Shown here: positions 43,077 to 54,378 of the stretch, one piece after another
Layout of the letters: each line of letters begins with the position of its first letter
Numbering within the stretch: position 1 is the first letter of the stretch
Assembly (NCBI GenBank): GCA_902801485.1
Contig: CADCIP010000009.1
Span: forward strand, 1-64,000
DNA from: an uncultured Bacteroidales bacterium
GTDB taxonomy: Bacteria > Bacteroidota > Bacteroidia > Bacteroidales > Bacteroidaceae
Length of the DNA stretch: 64,000 nt
Reading direction: 5' to 3'
Notes under the pieces: generated by a model
What the model saw: the letters and a program-made list of their open reading frames with translations, nothing else
Told to the model about the DNA's origin: nothing
The model's database searches: none
Program-made: the position numbers and the translations under genes

Positions 43077-45773
43077 ATGATAGAGAACGAAAATATGATG
43101 GATGGGATTACCCATCACCTTAACAAGATGTACCAAAGCTGGTTCCTGGATTACGCCTCGTATGTAATTCTGGAACGAGCCGTTCCCCATATCGGTGACG
43201 GTTTTAAACCCGTACAGCGACGCATCATGCACTCCATGAAGCGCATGGATGACGGTCGTTACAACAAGGTGGCCAATATTGTTGGTCACACGATGCAGTT
43301 TCACCCACACGGCGATGCCAGCATCAAGGATGCGTTGGTGCAGTTGGGCCAGAAAGACCTGCTGATTGACTGTCAGGGAAACTGGGGTAACATCATCACA
43401 GGCGATGATGCTGCAGCAGGCCGTTATATCGAGGCACGTCTGAGTAAGTTTGCCTTGGATGTGGTATTCAATCCCAAGACTACCGAGTGGAAACTCTCTT
43501 ACGACGGGCGCAACAAGGAGCCTATAGCCCTGCCCGTTAAATTTCCTTTGCTGTTGGCACAGGGAGCCGAGGGTATTGCCGTAGGCCTGAACTGTAAGAT
43601 TCTGCCTCATAACCTGAACGAGATATGCGATGCAGCCATCCAGTATCTGCATGGCGAGGAGTTTCATCTCTACCCCGACTTCCCCACAGGCGGCAGTATA
43701 GATGTCTCGCGTTACAACGACGGACAGCGAGGCGGCGTTGTACGTGTCCGTGCCAAGATCGAGAAGCGCGACAACAAGACGCTGGCCATCACAGAGATTC
43801 CTTACGGCAAGACCACAGGAACGGCCAGTAAGCCCAGTACCTTTATAGAGAGCATTCTGAAGGCCAATGAGAAGGGCAAGATTAAGATAAGAAATGTAGA
43901 AGACCTGACAGCCGACAAGGCAGAAATCCTTATCCATCTGACTCCCGGAGCCAGCAGCGACAAGACCATAGATGCCCTGTATGCCTGTACCGACTGTGAG
44001 ATCAGCATCTCGCCCAACTGCTGTGTCATCGACGAGAAGAAGCCTTGTTTCCTTTCTGTCAGCGATGTGCTGTGCAGGAACGTAGATACTACACTGAATC
44101 TGCTGAAGCAGGAACGCCTGATCCGCAGGGGCGAACTGATGGAGGCCCTTCATTTTGCCACTTTGGAACAGATCTTTATTGAAGAGCGCATCTATAAAGA
44201 CAAGCAATTTGAGAATGCCAAGACGATGGATGCTGCTTGCGAATGGATTGACGAGCGTCTGACTCCCTGGTACCCCAAGATGGTGCGCGAGGTGACAAAG
44301 GACGATATCCTGCGTCTGATGGACATCAAGATGGCCCGCATCCTGAAGTTCAACAAGGATAAGGCCGAGGAGAACATCGCCCGCATCAAGGACGAGGTGA
44401 AGCAGATAGACAAGGAACTGGCCAATATGGTAGAGGTAACCTGCGACTGGTTCCGATTCATACAAGAGAAATACGGCAAGGACCATCCGCGTCTGACGGA
44501 GATCCGCAACTTCGACAATATCAGTGCTGCCAAGGTGGTAGAGGCCAACGAGAAGCTGTACATCAACCGCGAGGAAGGCTTCATAGGAACATCACTCAAA
44601 AAAGACGAGTTCGTATGCAACTGCTCGGACATTGACGATGTGATTGTCTTCTACAAAGACGGAACATACAAGGTGGTACGTATTGCGGAGAAACTCTTTG
44701 TGGGCGAAACAGAACGCAGCAAGGCCGAGAAGAAGAAGGCAGAGGTTATACATCTGGCCATCTTCCGTAAGAGCGACTCCCGAACTATCTATAATGTAGT
44801 ATATCGTGATGGCAAGAACGGCATCTGCTACATCAAGCGCTTTAATGTGACCAGCGTGACACGTGACCGCGAGTACGACCTGACACAAGGCAAGCCAGGC
44901 AGCAAGGTTCTGTACTTCACAGCCAACCCGAACGGCGAGGCCGAGGTAATAAAGGTCATCCTGAAACCCAACCCCAAACTGAAGCGCGTATTCTTTGACA
45001 AGGACTTCTCGGAACTGGCCATTAAGGGTCGGCAGAGTATGGGTAACATGCTGACTAAACTGGATGTGGCTCGCATTACACTGAAGAGTCACGGCATGAG
45101 TACACTGGGAGGACGCAAGGTGTGGTACGACCCGGATGTGAAACGCCTGAATTACGACGAGCAGGGTGATTACTTAGGCGAGTTCAACAGCGGAGACCAG
45201 ATTCTGGTAATACTGAAGAACGGTGATTTCTACCTGACGAACTTCGATCTGAACAACCACTTCGAGGATAACCTTCTGCGTATCGAGAAGTACAATGCCG
45301 ACAAGATCTGGACAGTTGCCCTCTTTGATAAGGACCAGAGCGGTTTCCTCTATGTAAAGCGTTTCGGTATGGAGGCTACAACACGTCATCAGAACTTCCT
45401 GGGCGAAAATCCAGACAATCAGATGCTCATCCTTACAGACGTCGCCTTCCCTCGTCTGCTGGTCACAATGGGCGGCAACGACAGTTTCCGCGAGCCCATC
45501 GAGGTGGATGCCGAAGAGTTTATTTCTGTCAAGAGCTTCAAGGCACGCGGTAAACGTGTGACAACCAATAATGTGGCCAAGGTGGAGGAACTGGAGCCTA
45601 CAAGGACCCCCTCCTCAACCCTCCCCCATGAAGGGGAGGGAGAGCCCGAGGAGAATGAATCTGAAGACCCGCAGCTTCCTGAAGAGCAGGATTCTGAGGA
45701 TATCTTCGAGGGTAAGAGTCAGCAGGATGTGGCAGACGAGATGAACGGGCAATTACATTTATTTGATGATTAA
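43077..45773 (+). CDS. parC: DNA topoisomerase IV subunit A
   Basis: An 898-residue type IIA topoisomerase subunit. The DNA-gate domain has VQRRIMHSM, HPHGDASIKDALVQL and the active-site tyrosine Y117 in DDAAAGRYIEARL. A coiled segment (KDEVKQIDKELANM) and a beta-propeller-like C-terminal domain follow. The absence of the QRRGGKG gyrase box and the Bacteroidota-type sequence favour ParC over GyrA. It decatenates chromosomes with ParE, which is not in this window. The last 50 residues are acidic and low in complexity. Within them, TPSSTLPHEGEGE at about 45603-45645 is encoded by a CCCTCC.../GGGGAGGG palindromic repeat of intergenic type. The stop overlaps the next start by 8 bases. Confidence 0.9.
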   Translation: MIENENMMDGITHHLNKMYQSWFLDYASYVILERAVPHIGDGFKPVQRRIMHSMKRMDDGRYNKVANIVGHTMQFHPHGDASIKDALVQLGQKDLLIDCQGNWGNIITGDDAAAGRYIEARLSKFALDVVFNPKTTEWKLSYDGRNKEPIALPVKFPLLLAQGAEGIAVGLNCKILPHNLNEICDAAIQYLHGEEFHLYPDFPTGGSIDVSRYNDGQRGGVVRVRAKIEKRDNKTLAITEIPYGKTTGTASKPSTFIESILKANEKGKIKIRNVEDLTADKAEILIHLTPGASSDKTIDALYACTDCEISISPNCCVIDEKKPCFLSVSDVLCRNVDTTLNLLKQERLIRRGELMEALHFATLEQIFIEERIYKDKQFENAKTMDAACEWIDERLTPWYPKMVREVTKDDILRLMDIKMARILKFNKDKAEENIARIKDEVKQIDKELANMVEVTCDWFRFIQEKYGKDHPRLTEIRNFDNISAAKVVEANEKLYINREEGFIGTSLKKDEFVCNCSDIDDVIVFYKDGTYKVVRIAEKLFVGETERSKAEKKKAEVIHLAIFRKSDSRTIYNVVYRDGKNGICYIKRFNVTSVTRDREYDLTQGKPGSKVLYFTANPNGEAEVIKVILKPNPKLKRVFFDKDFSELAIKGRQSMGNMLTKLDVARITLKSHGMSTLGGRKVWYDPDVKRLNYDEQGDYLGEFNSGDQILVILKNGDFYLTNFDLNNHFEDNLLRIEKYNADKIWTVALFDKDQSGFLYVKRFGMEATTRHQNFLGENPDNQMLILTDVAFPRLLVTMGGNDSFREPIEVDAEEFISVKSFKARGKRVTTNNVAKVEELEPTRTPSSTLPHEGEGEPEENESEDPQLPEEQDSEDIFEGKSQQDVADEMNGQLHLFDD

Positions 45774-46617
45774 AAGGATTATTCTTCTCTCTAACCTGTG
45801 TCTCTTTGCTTTGATGGCTGTGGCCCAGGACTATTCCACTCTGATAAACGGGAAGGAAAAGAAGAGTGAAACCATCTCTGTGCTCAGGCCTCTGCAAGTT
45901 TCAACGCTTTTCGGTGTCGGATTCAGTAATCAGCTGGATACCTATCTCTCGCCAATGGAGTATTCGGGTTTCCAACTCAGTTTCCTTGCATCGAGGGAGC
46001 GTATGACACGTTGGGCAGACGGCAACATCTCTTTCCAGAGTCTGCTGCAAGGTGTCTTTTCTCATACAAAGAATCCAGCCCATACAGCAACGGCATGGGG
46101 TGGAAGGCTGGCTTACGATGCCGGTTGGCATTATCATTGGCAATTGTCCGACAGACTTTCTTTGAAGGCTGGAGGCTTGGTGGGTGCCGATTTAGGCTTC
46201 CTCTATATTGCCCGCAACTCCAACAACCCCGCTCAGGGACGATTCGGAGTGGATATATCAGCATCAGCAGGCGGCAAATACAGGTTCAAGATTAAGAAGT
46301 TGCCCGTACAAATAAACTATCAGGCCGATCTGCCGGTTATAGGTTGTATGTTCAGCCCTCAGTTCGGGCAAAGCTATTACGACATTTCACAAGGGAGCCG
46401 CGACCATAACGTCTGTTTCTCCCATCCGGGCAATGCGCTTTGTTTCAGGCAATTGCTGACTTTTGACCTGGAGTTCAAGCGAGCATCCCTTCGATTCGGC
46501 TACATGGGAGATATACGCCAGAGTCATGTCAACAGCATCCGTATGCACGATATCAACCATTCTTTTATGATTGGTTACGTAAGGTACTTAAAGGTTTTAA
46601 AGCGTAATGAAAGATAA
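45766..46617 (+). CDS. DUF3316 family exported protein
   Basis: A 283-residue protein with a signal peptide (...LFALMAVAQ). The start is ATG 45766, overlapping the parC stop by 8 bases. The body alternates short strands with aromatic ends (GGRLAYDAGWHYHWQLSDRL, VGADLGFLYIARN, RFGVDISASAGGKYRF), compatible with an outer-membrane beta-barrel of about a dozen strands. DUF3316 genes are found after parC in Bacteroidota; function is unknown. The final HSFMIGYVRYLKV lacks the classic terminal phenylalanine. It overlaps the S41 peptidase gene by 11 bases. Confidence 0.75.
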   Translation: MIKRIILLSNLCLFALMAVAQDYSTLINGKEKKSETISVLRPLQVSTLFGVGFSNQLDTYLSPMEYSGFQLSFLASRERMTRWADGNISFQSLLQGVFSHTKNPAHTATAWGGRLAYDAGWHYHWQLSDRLSLKAGGLVGADLGFLYIARNSNNPAQGRFGVDISASAGGKYRFKIKKLPVQINYQADLPVIGCMFSPQFGQSYYDISQGSRDHNVCFSHPGNALCFRQLLTFDLEFKRASLRFGYMGDIRQSHVNSIRMHDINHSFMIGYVRYLKVLKRNER

Positions 46618-47620
46618 ACTGATACTGCTTCTTGTCCTTGTGCTGGGTTTATGCTCCTGTCAGAAAGGAGAGACGGAATATGATGATTCGCCTCAGGCTA
46701 ATCTGAATGCCCTGTGGACTATCATAGACCAACAGTACTGCTTTCTGGATTATAAAGAGAAGGAGTTGGGCATCTCCTGGGCAGACATTTATATCAAATA
46801 CAGCGCCCGCCTGAATCCCAAGATGTCGCGCACACAGCTCTTCGAGGTGCTGTGCCAGATGTTGGGCGAACTGAAGGACGGGCATGTGAACATTTCCACC
46901 AGTTTGGATTTGGGAAGAAACTGGTCTTGGAAGGATGACTATCCGCAGAATCTGGACGAATGCCTTCGCAATGAGTATCTGCAGACCGATTACAACTTAG
47001 CCTCTGGCCTGAAGTACCGTATTCTGCCCGACAATATAGCCTACGTAGTATATGAGAGTTTCCAGGATGCCATAGGCGAAGGCAATCTGGATGACATGTT
47101 CCTTTCCTTGCGGATGTGCAACGGAATGATTCTGGATATCAGAAACAACGGCGGAGGAAACCTGGATAATGTAGAAAAGTTGGCCAGTCATTTTACCAAC
47201 GAAAAGGTGCTGGTAGGCTATCGCTCACACAAGACCGGAACGGGGCATAATGATTTCTCGCCCCTGGAGGCCGAATATATCTCGCCCAGTAAAGGAGTAC
47301 GCTGGCAGAAACCCTGCATAGTCCTGACAAACCGATCGTGCTATAGTGCAACCAATACTTTTGTACGAGACATGAAGGAAATGCCCCAAGTTATCATTAT
47401 GGGCGACTATACAGGCGGCGGATCGGGACTCCCATTTAGCAGCGAACTGCCCATTGGGTGGAGCGTCCGTTTCAGCGCCAGTCCAAGCTTTGATGCCCAA
47501 AAGCAGCAGATAGAGTTCGGCATAGCTCCGGACATACCCTGCTCGTTAGATACAGAGAAAGCAAAACAAGGAATTGACTCCATGATTGAGGAGGCGAGGA
47601 AAAAAATTAACCATATATGA
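46607..47620 (+). CDS. S41-family peptidase lipoprotein
   Basis: A 337-residue lipoprotein (LGLCSC). The S41 (tail-specific/tricorn-like) core is seen in MILDIRNNGGGNLDNVEKLA and in the nucleophile region VLTNRSCYSATNTFVRDM, with the serine in CYSA. The N-terminal helical part (NALWTIIDQQYCFLDYKE) and DGHVN match tricorn-core-like proteins of Bacteroidota. No PDZ domain is evident. It likely cleaves peptides or proteins in the periplasm; no substrate is known. It overlaps its neighbours by 11 and 4 bases (ATGA), so translation is coupled. Confidence 0.88.
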   Translation: MKDKLILLLVLVLGLCSCQKGETEYDDSPQANLNALWTIIDQQYCFLDYKEKELGISWADIYIKYSARLNPKMSRTQLFEVLCQMLGELKDGHVNISTSLDLGRNWSWKDDYPQNLDECLRNEYLQTDYNLASGLKYRILPDNIAYVVYESFQDAIGEGNLDDMFLSLRMCNGMILDIRNNGGGNLDNVEKLASHFTNEKVLVGYRSHKTGTGHNDFSPLEAEYISPSKGVRWQKPCIVLTNRSCYSATNTFVRDMKEMPQVIIMGDYTGGGSGLPFSSELPIGWSVRFSASPSFDAQKQQIEFGIAPDIPCSLDTEKAKQGIDSMIEEARKKINHI

Positions 47621-49413
47621 GAAGTTTAAGAAAAGAAGAGATTGTAACCCTTACCAATCAGGGTTGTACGGCTGAAGATTGGTCGAATATACAAGTAGCT
47701 GACCTATTCAGTCCCCAGTATATAAATAATGTTGAGTTTTACGGCAACGTAACCCTAGGTTACTTTCAGAAAGATGTAGAGGTAGCTCCCGGATTCACCA
47801 AGCATTCGGGTATCCGTTATGCCACATTGCGTAATGTAGTCATCGGTAACGATTGCCTTATAGAGCATGTGGGAATCATCAACACTACAACAGATGCCAC
47901 ATTTGGTCAAGGACAGGTCATAGCTGTGCTGAATGAAGTAGGCGATGGCAATGTGATGATTTTCGATGGCCTAAACGCACAACTGGCCAGCCTGATGGTA
48001 AAATATGAGCAGGACAAAGAGTTTACACAAGTCATTCGCTCCATCATACAAAAAAGGATAGATCTTTCCACTCAACCTATTACCATCATAGGAAACGATG
48101 TACGCATCACACATACCACAGCTATCGTAAACTGTCATATCAGTGACGGCTGTCAAATAGACGGAGCCCTAAGACTTCAGGACTGCACCCTCAAGAGTAT
48201 GCCTGATGCAGTAGTCAAGATAGGTGTTGGCGTTATCTGCGAACATTCTGTAATCTATAACGGGTCATCTGTGCAGAACAATGCAAAGTTAGAAAACTGC
48301 TTTGTTGGCGAAGCCTGTACTATTACTGACGGATTCACGGCTGAAAGCAGTCTGTTCTTTGCCAATTGCTACATGAGTAACGGAGAAGCTTGTGCAGCCT
48401 TCTGCGGTCCCTTCTCTGCCAGCCACCACAAGAGTTCATTGCTTATCGGCGGAATGTTCAGTTTCTATAATGCAGGATCAGCCACCAACTTTTCTAATCA
48501 TGCCTACAAGATGGGGCCCATGCACTGGGGCATTTTAGACCGTGGAACCAAGACGGCAAGCGGCAGTTATATCCTAATGCCAGCTCATATAGGCACCTTT
48601 AGTGTCTGCTTCGGTAAGCTGATGCATCACCCTGATACCACTAAGCTCCCTTTCTCGTACCTGATAGCATACGGAGACGAGATGTACCTGGTTCCCGGGC
48701 GTAATCTGACGACGGTAGGATTATACAGAGATATCCGCAAGTGGCCAAAGCGCGACAAACGTCCTGACGAAGCACGTAATTCTATTGTCAACTTTGACTG
48801 GCTCTCACCCTTCTCAGTAGGCGGGATTATGGTGGCTAAGCGGACACTGGAGGGATTGCGCGAGATTTCAGGCGATGTAGCCACATATAACTTCCATGAT
48901 TACGTTATCAAGAACTCTTCCTTGAAGAAAGGAATCAAGTACTACGACATCGCCCTACGCATCTACATGGGTGCCGTTATGAAACGTCATATTCTGGAAG
49001 TGCCCCGTTCCAGTGTAGGAACCGGGAAATGGAGCGACCTGAGTGGTTTGCTGATTCCTGTCAGCGAAGAGCAGCGCATCAAAGAGGCTATAAAAAACGG
49101 TGAGTTGGATACCATAGATGACATCCGAAATGAATTTGTAAAGGCCAACAAAAACTACTCCGAATACCGTTGGGCCTGGAGTTACCGCCTTATTCGTGAA
49201 TACTACGGCATAGAAGGTGAGATAACGTCCGAGATAGCAGAACGTGTGATGGAAGACTATATCACCGCACGTCGTGCCTGGATTGCCGAGATACGCAAAG
49301 ATGCCGTCAAGGAATTCGAACTGGGCGACATAGATGAGAGCGTCCTGAACGAATTCCTTGAGATATTAGACAAAGAGGTGGAGTACGAGCGTCTTATGAA
49401 GTACGAGATGTAG
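47617..49413 (+). CDS. DUF4954 family protein with left-handed beta-helix
   Basis: A 598-residue protein without a signal peptide. Residues about 40-330 hold hexapeptide-like repeats (NVVIGNDCLIEHVGII, VKIGVGVICEHSVIYNGSSV, AKLENCFVGEACTITDGF) expected to form a left-handed beta-helix like sugar-nucleotide acyl- and nucleotidyltransferases. The C-terminal half is mostly helical (MEDYITARRAWIAEIRKDAV). DUF4954 is common in Bacteroidota; the reaction is unknown, although transferase activity on a sugar or nucleotide is an obvious hypothesis. It is the last of four overlapping genes beginning with parC. Confidence 0.82.
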   Translation: MRSLRKEEIVTLTNQGCTAEDWSNIQVADLFSPQYINNVEFYGNVTLGYFQKDVEVAPGFTKHSGIRYATLRNVVIGNDCLIEHVGIINTTTDATFGQGQVIAVLNEVGDGNVMIFDGLNAQLASLMVKYEQDKEFTQVIRSIIQKRIDLSTQPITIIGNDVRITHTTAIVNCHISDGCQIDGALRLQDCTLKSMPDAVVKIGVGVICEHSVIYNGSSVQNNAKLENCFVGEACTITDGFTAESSLFFANCYMSNGEACAAFCGPFSASHHKSSLLIGGMFSFYNAGSATNFSNHAYKMGPMHWGILDRGTKTASGSYILMPAHIGTFSVCFGKLMHHPDTTKLPFSYLIAYGDEMYLVPGRNLTTVGLYRDIRKWPKRDKRPDEARNSIVNFDWLSPFSVGGIMVAKRTLEGLREISGDVATYNFHDYVIKNSSLKKGIKYYDIALRIYMGAVMKRHILEVPRSSVGTGKWSDLSGLLIPVSEEQRIKEAIKNGELDTIDDIRNEFVKANKNYSEYRWAWSYRLIREYYGIEGEITSEIAERVMEDYITARRAWIAEIRKDAVKEFELGDIDESVLNEFLEILDKEVEYERLMKYEM

Positions 49414-49421
49414 GGTTAGCC

Positions 49422-50138
49422 TTAATGTTTACTGAGACTGTTGCCGCTGTTGCCATCGTAGTTGGGCACCTCGTATTTTCCGTTGGTATGGAGTGTCGCG
49501 ATATACTTGTTCAGCAACGGCATCAGTTCAGACTCTGTTACATTGCCGGTGATGACGAATGTAAAGTCACCCACATTACTGAAGCGCTGTGCAACCAGCT
49601 GCATTACCAAATCGTAGTTGACAGCATACAAGTCTTCAGGACTCAAACCATGAGAGACATTCTTATCCTTCTTGTCGATTGCGGCACACATACTGTCGCG
49701 CCATGTATTAAAAGCATTTAAGTCGCTACGTAATGAGGAAAAATATAGGTTGTTCATCCTGAACATAGTCTCCAAACCATTTGCAGAGGAATGAGAGGTA
49801 ATATATTCTTCGTAACGTCCTACATGTGGTATAACGCTGACTCCATTTTCTTTCATAGCCTTCTGCAACTCCTGTTGGTTATACCCAGCCACTCCACTTA
49901 AAGCCAGACATTCGTTAACGACTTTCAGGTTGACAGGCGTAACATCTGGATATAGAGATGTACCACCATTACTGAGGGCATACATAGTAACACTGTCGGT
50001 ACAGTTATTTGTTTGGTTGAAAAGAACGTTAACACCATTTGAAAGGGTGTAGTGCTTAACGTTATTCTCATTCACGGCGGCCATTGTGGTTAAAACTGAG
50101 GTTAACATCACTGCCAAGCAAATCATAATCTTTTTCAT
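49422..50138 (-). CDS. Single-domain M16 peptidase-like exported protein without zinc motif
   Basis: A 238-residue protein with its own signal peptide (...VLTTMAAV). The rest aligns by eye with the third-domain region of full-length M16 (PqqL-like) proteins: HYTLSNGVNVLFNQT, LSNGGTSLY, then LSPEDLYAVNYDLVMQL-QRFSNVGDFTFVITGNV. Full proteins are about 900 residues and carry HxxEH in the first domain, which is absent here. The segment between the AAIDKKDK helix and LSPEDL also looks shortened. It ends abruptly (NSGNSLSKH). It is therefore probably inactive as a protease: either a relic with an intact start or a partner subunit. Confidence 0.65.
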   Translation of the reverse strand: MKKIMICLAVMLTSVLTTMAAVNENNVKHYTLSNGVNVLFNQTNNCTDSVTMYALSNGGTSLYPDVTPVNLKVVNECLALSGVAGYNQQELQKAMKENGVSVIPHVGRYEEYITSHSSANGLETMFRMNNLYFSSLRSDLNAFNTWRDSMCAAIDKKDKNVSHGLSPEDLYAVNYDLVMQLVAQRFSNVGDFTFVITGNVTESELMPLLNKYIATLHTNGKYEVPNYDGNSGNSLSKH

Positions 50139-50227
50139 TGTGTAAAATGTTTAATTGTTTAACTTCTTTCTACACGTATGTCGCAAGAAGCTACAAAAAA
50201 CTACACAATTTCTGAATTTTTTTTTGC

Positions 50228-52963
<2,736 letters not shown>

Positions 52964-53000
52964 GATGTTTTTTCGGTGTATCAAAAGCGGCACGGTAATT

Positions 53001-53681
53001 CTATCTTACCGTAGCAGTGACATAGCTTTTACCAGCCGAGAATTTCTGATCCTTGTCGTAATGAGGTCCATATTTTCCTTCCGGCATATCACTGAGGACA
53101 AACACGGTACATTTCCTACCGGCAACAACCTTATCAGTTGCTGCCGTATTGATAGCTGAAGCAGCGAGGTCAGCCAAAGCACCTATCCATCCTCCACCAC
53201 CTGTATTGATGCTGGTATCAACAGTAATCAAGCCTTCGCGATGATAGAGGGTCTGCCCGGTTTTTGTAGAACGCAGGATATACTCGACACCAGCTTTCAA
53301 CGAGCTGCCTATCTGACTTCTCTGCCATGACTTAATGATTGTAAACATAGCTGCATCGGCACCCAGTACATTACGGAACTGCGAGAGGTCTGCCTCTAAG
53401 AAACGTTCTGCATCATAAGCGCTTTCTGTCTGGAACATTTCCATTGTCATCATAGGAGAATAAACATAATAGCCTTTTTCGCAAAGAGGAGCATATAATG
53501 TAGTATAAAAAAAGTCTTTTGCCTCCACATGATTGGTTTGGTTAATGGGCGGCATGATGGCAATGGCAAGCGGCCTTTCTTGATACATAAGCGGATACTG
53601 AGATTCACGTGTAACAAGAGTTTGCTGGGCACACGATGACATCAGCAGTGCTACGAGGCCAAGGATAATATACTTCTTCAT
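53001..53681 (-). CDS. GNA1162/DUF799-family lipoprotein
   Basis: A 226-residue lipoprotein (LLMSSC). The sequence LAIAIMPPINQTNHVEAKDF followed by YTTLYAPLCEKGYYVYSP matches the DUF799 (Neisseria GNA1162-like) fold, and VLGADAAMFTIIKSW is its conserved centre. A glycine-rich stretch (NTGGGGWIGALADLAASAI) may touch a membrane. In several phyla this family is encoded with DUF4810 and CsgG-like genes, exactly as here; a joint role in an outer-membrane export or surface-organelle assembly complex has been suggested by this conservation but not shown. The start overlaps the DUF4810 stop by 4 bases. Confidence 0.85.
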   Translation of the reverse strand: MKKYIILGLVALLMSSCAQQTLVTRESQYPLMYQERPLAIAIMPPINQTNHVEAKDFFYTTLYAPLCEKGYYVYSPMMTMEMFQTESAYDAERFLEADLSQFRNVLGADAAMFTIIKSWQRSQIGSSLKAGVEYILRSTKTGQTLYHREGLITVDTSINTGGGGWIGALADLAASAINTAATDKVVAGRKCTVFVLSDMPEGKYGPHYDKDQKFSAGKSYVTATVR

Positions 53682-54022
53682 TTTTCCAACTGATTAATGA
53701 TTCGTGAAATGAATTTCTCAGACTCGGGATAAGCTTGAATCTCAGCTCGCAACAAGGTAAGTCCTTCTTGCTTACGGCCTGCCTTGCAAAGCAGATAACC
53801 GTATTCGGCATTAACTCCAGGGGGAACCGTTTTGCGTAAACCATTCTGCTTGGCAATAACCTTCTGGTACTGTACCATAGCCTTCTCGAGGGTCTCATCG
53901 GTAGCACGTTTCGTATGGACATAAGTAGCGTTTTCCGAATCGTACCAACTGTACAGAGATTGCTGTGTCTGACATGAGACAAGAGCAATTACGCCAAAGA
54001 CAGCAAAGATAATCTTTTTCAT
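53678..54022 (-). CDS. DUF4810 family lipoprotein
   Basis: A 114-residue lipoprotein (IALVSC). The opening QSLYSWYDSENATYVHTKRA is the hallmark of DUF4810, which is followed by a helical, TPR-like pair (EKAMVQYQKVIAKQ, GYLLCKAGRKQEGLTLLRAE). TPR-like helices suggest that it bridges proteins at the periplasmic face of the outer membrane. It overlaps both neighbours by 4 bases, so it is translated together with the GNA1162-like and upstream lipoprotein genes. Confidence 0.85.
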   Translation of the reverse strand: MKKIIFAVFGVIALVSCQTQQSLYSWYDSENATYVHTKRATDETLEKAMVQYQKVIAKQNGLRKTVPPGVNAEYGYLLCKAGRKQEGLTLLRAEIQAYPESEKFISRIINQLEK

Positions 54023-54366
54023 GGCAAATTAATGATTTTTGTTTCCTGACTTGACAGAAAGAGTTGTTTCTGATAAATTGTTTTCCCTTCAAAGGTTACT
54101 GTGATATTTCTGCGACCCGTGGCTACTCCATACTGTGTGCCTTTACGGTTGGCAGTCTTGGGTTTGACAACTTTGGCATCAAACCGAGTGCCGTCTATAT
54201 CCACGTGAACGGGATATTTACCATTTCCGTATGTATCTTTGGGACCTACAAATACCAGGTATGCCATATCTTCTTTCCCGCTCTGCTGGGCAACAGGATA
54301 GTTAGCCTTACAAGCTGTCAGAAGGCCGGCAAGTACAATAAACAGATAAAAGATTCTTGTTTTCAT
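54019..54366 (-). CDS. Small lipoprotein of the CsgG operon, function unknown
   Basis: A 115-residue lipoprotein (GLLTAC) with a beta-rich body (YPVHVDIDGTRFDAKVV, NITVTFEGKTIYQKQLFLSS) that could form a small Ig-like sandwich similar to PEGA-type domains, which present a structural amino-acid or glycan-like surface. No family was recognised with certainty. It lies between CsgG (12-base gap) and DUF4810 (4-base overlap), so it is presumably part of the same complex. Confidence 0.75.
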   Translation of the reverse strand: MKTRIFYLFIVLAGLLTACKANYPVAQQSGKEDMAYLVFVGPKDTYGNGKYPVHVDIDGTRFDAKVVKPKTANRKGTQYGVATGRRNITVTFEGKTIYQKQLFLSSQETKIINLP

Positions 54367-54378
54367 GATATATAGTAT

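Noticed and set aside
42909-44486. 525-codon frame antisense to the start of parC
   Set aside because: It overlaps parC and reads through promoter and tandem repeats; no signal or domain.
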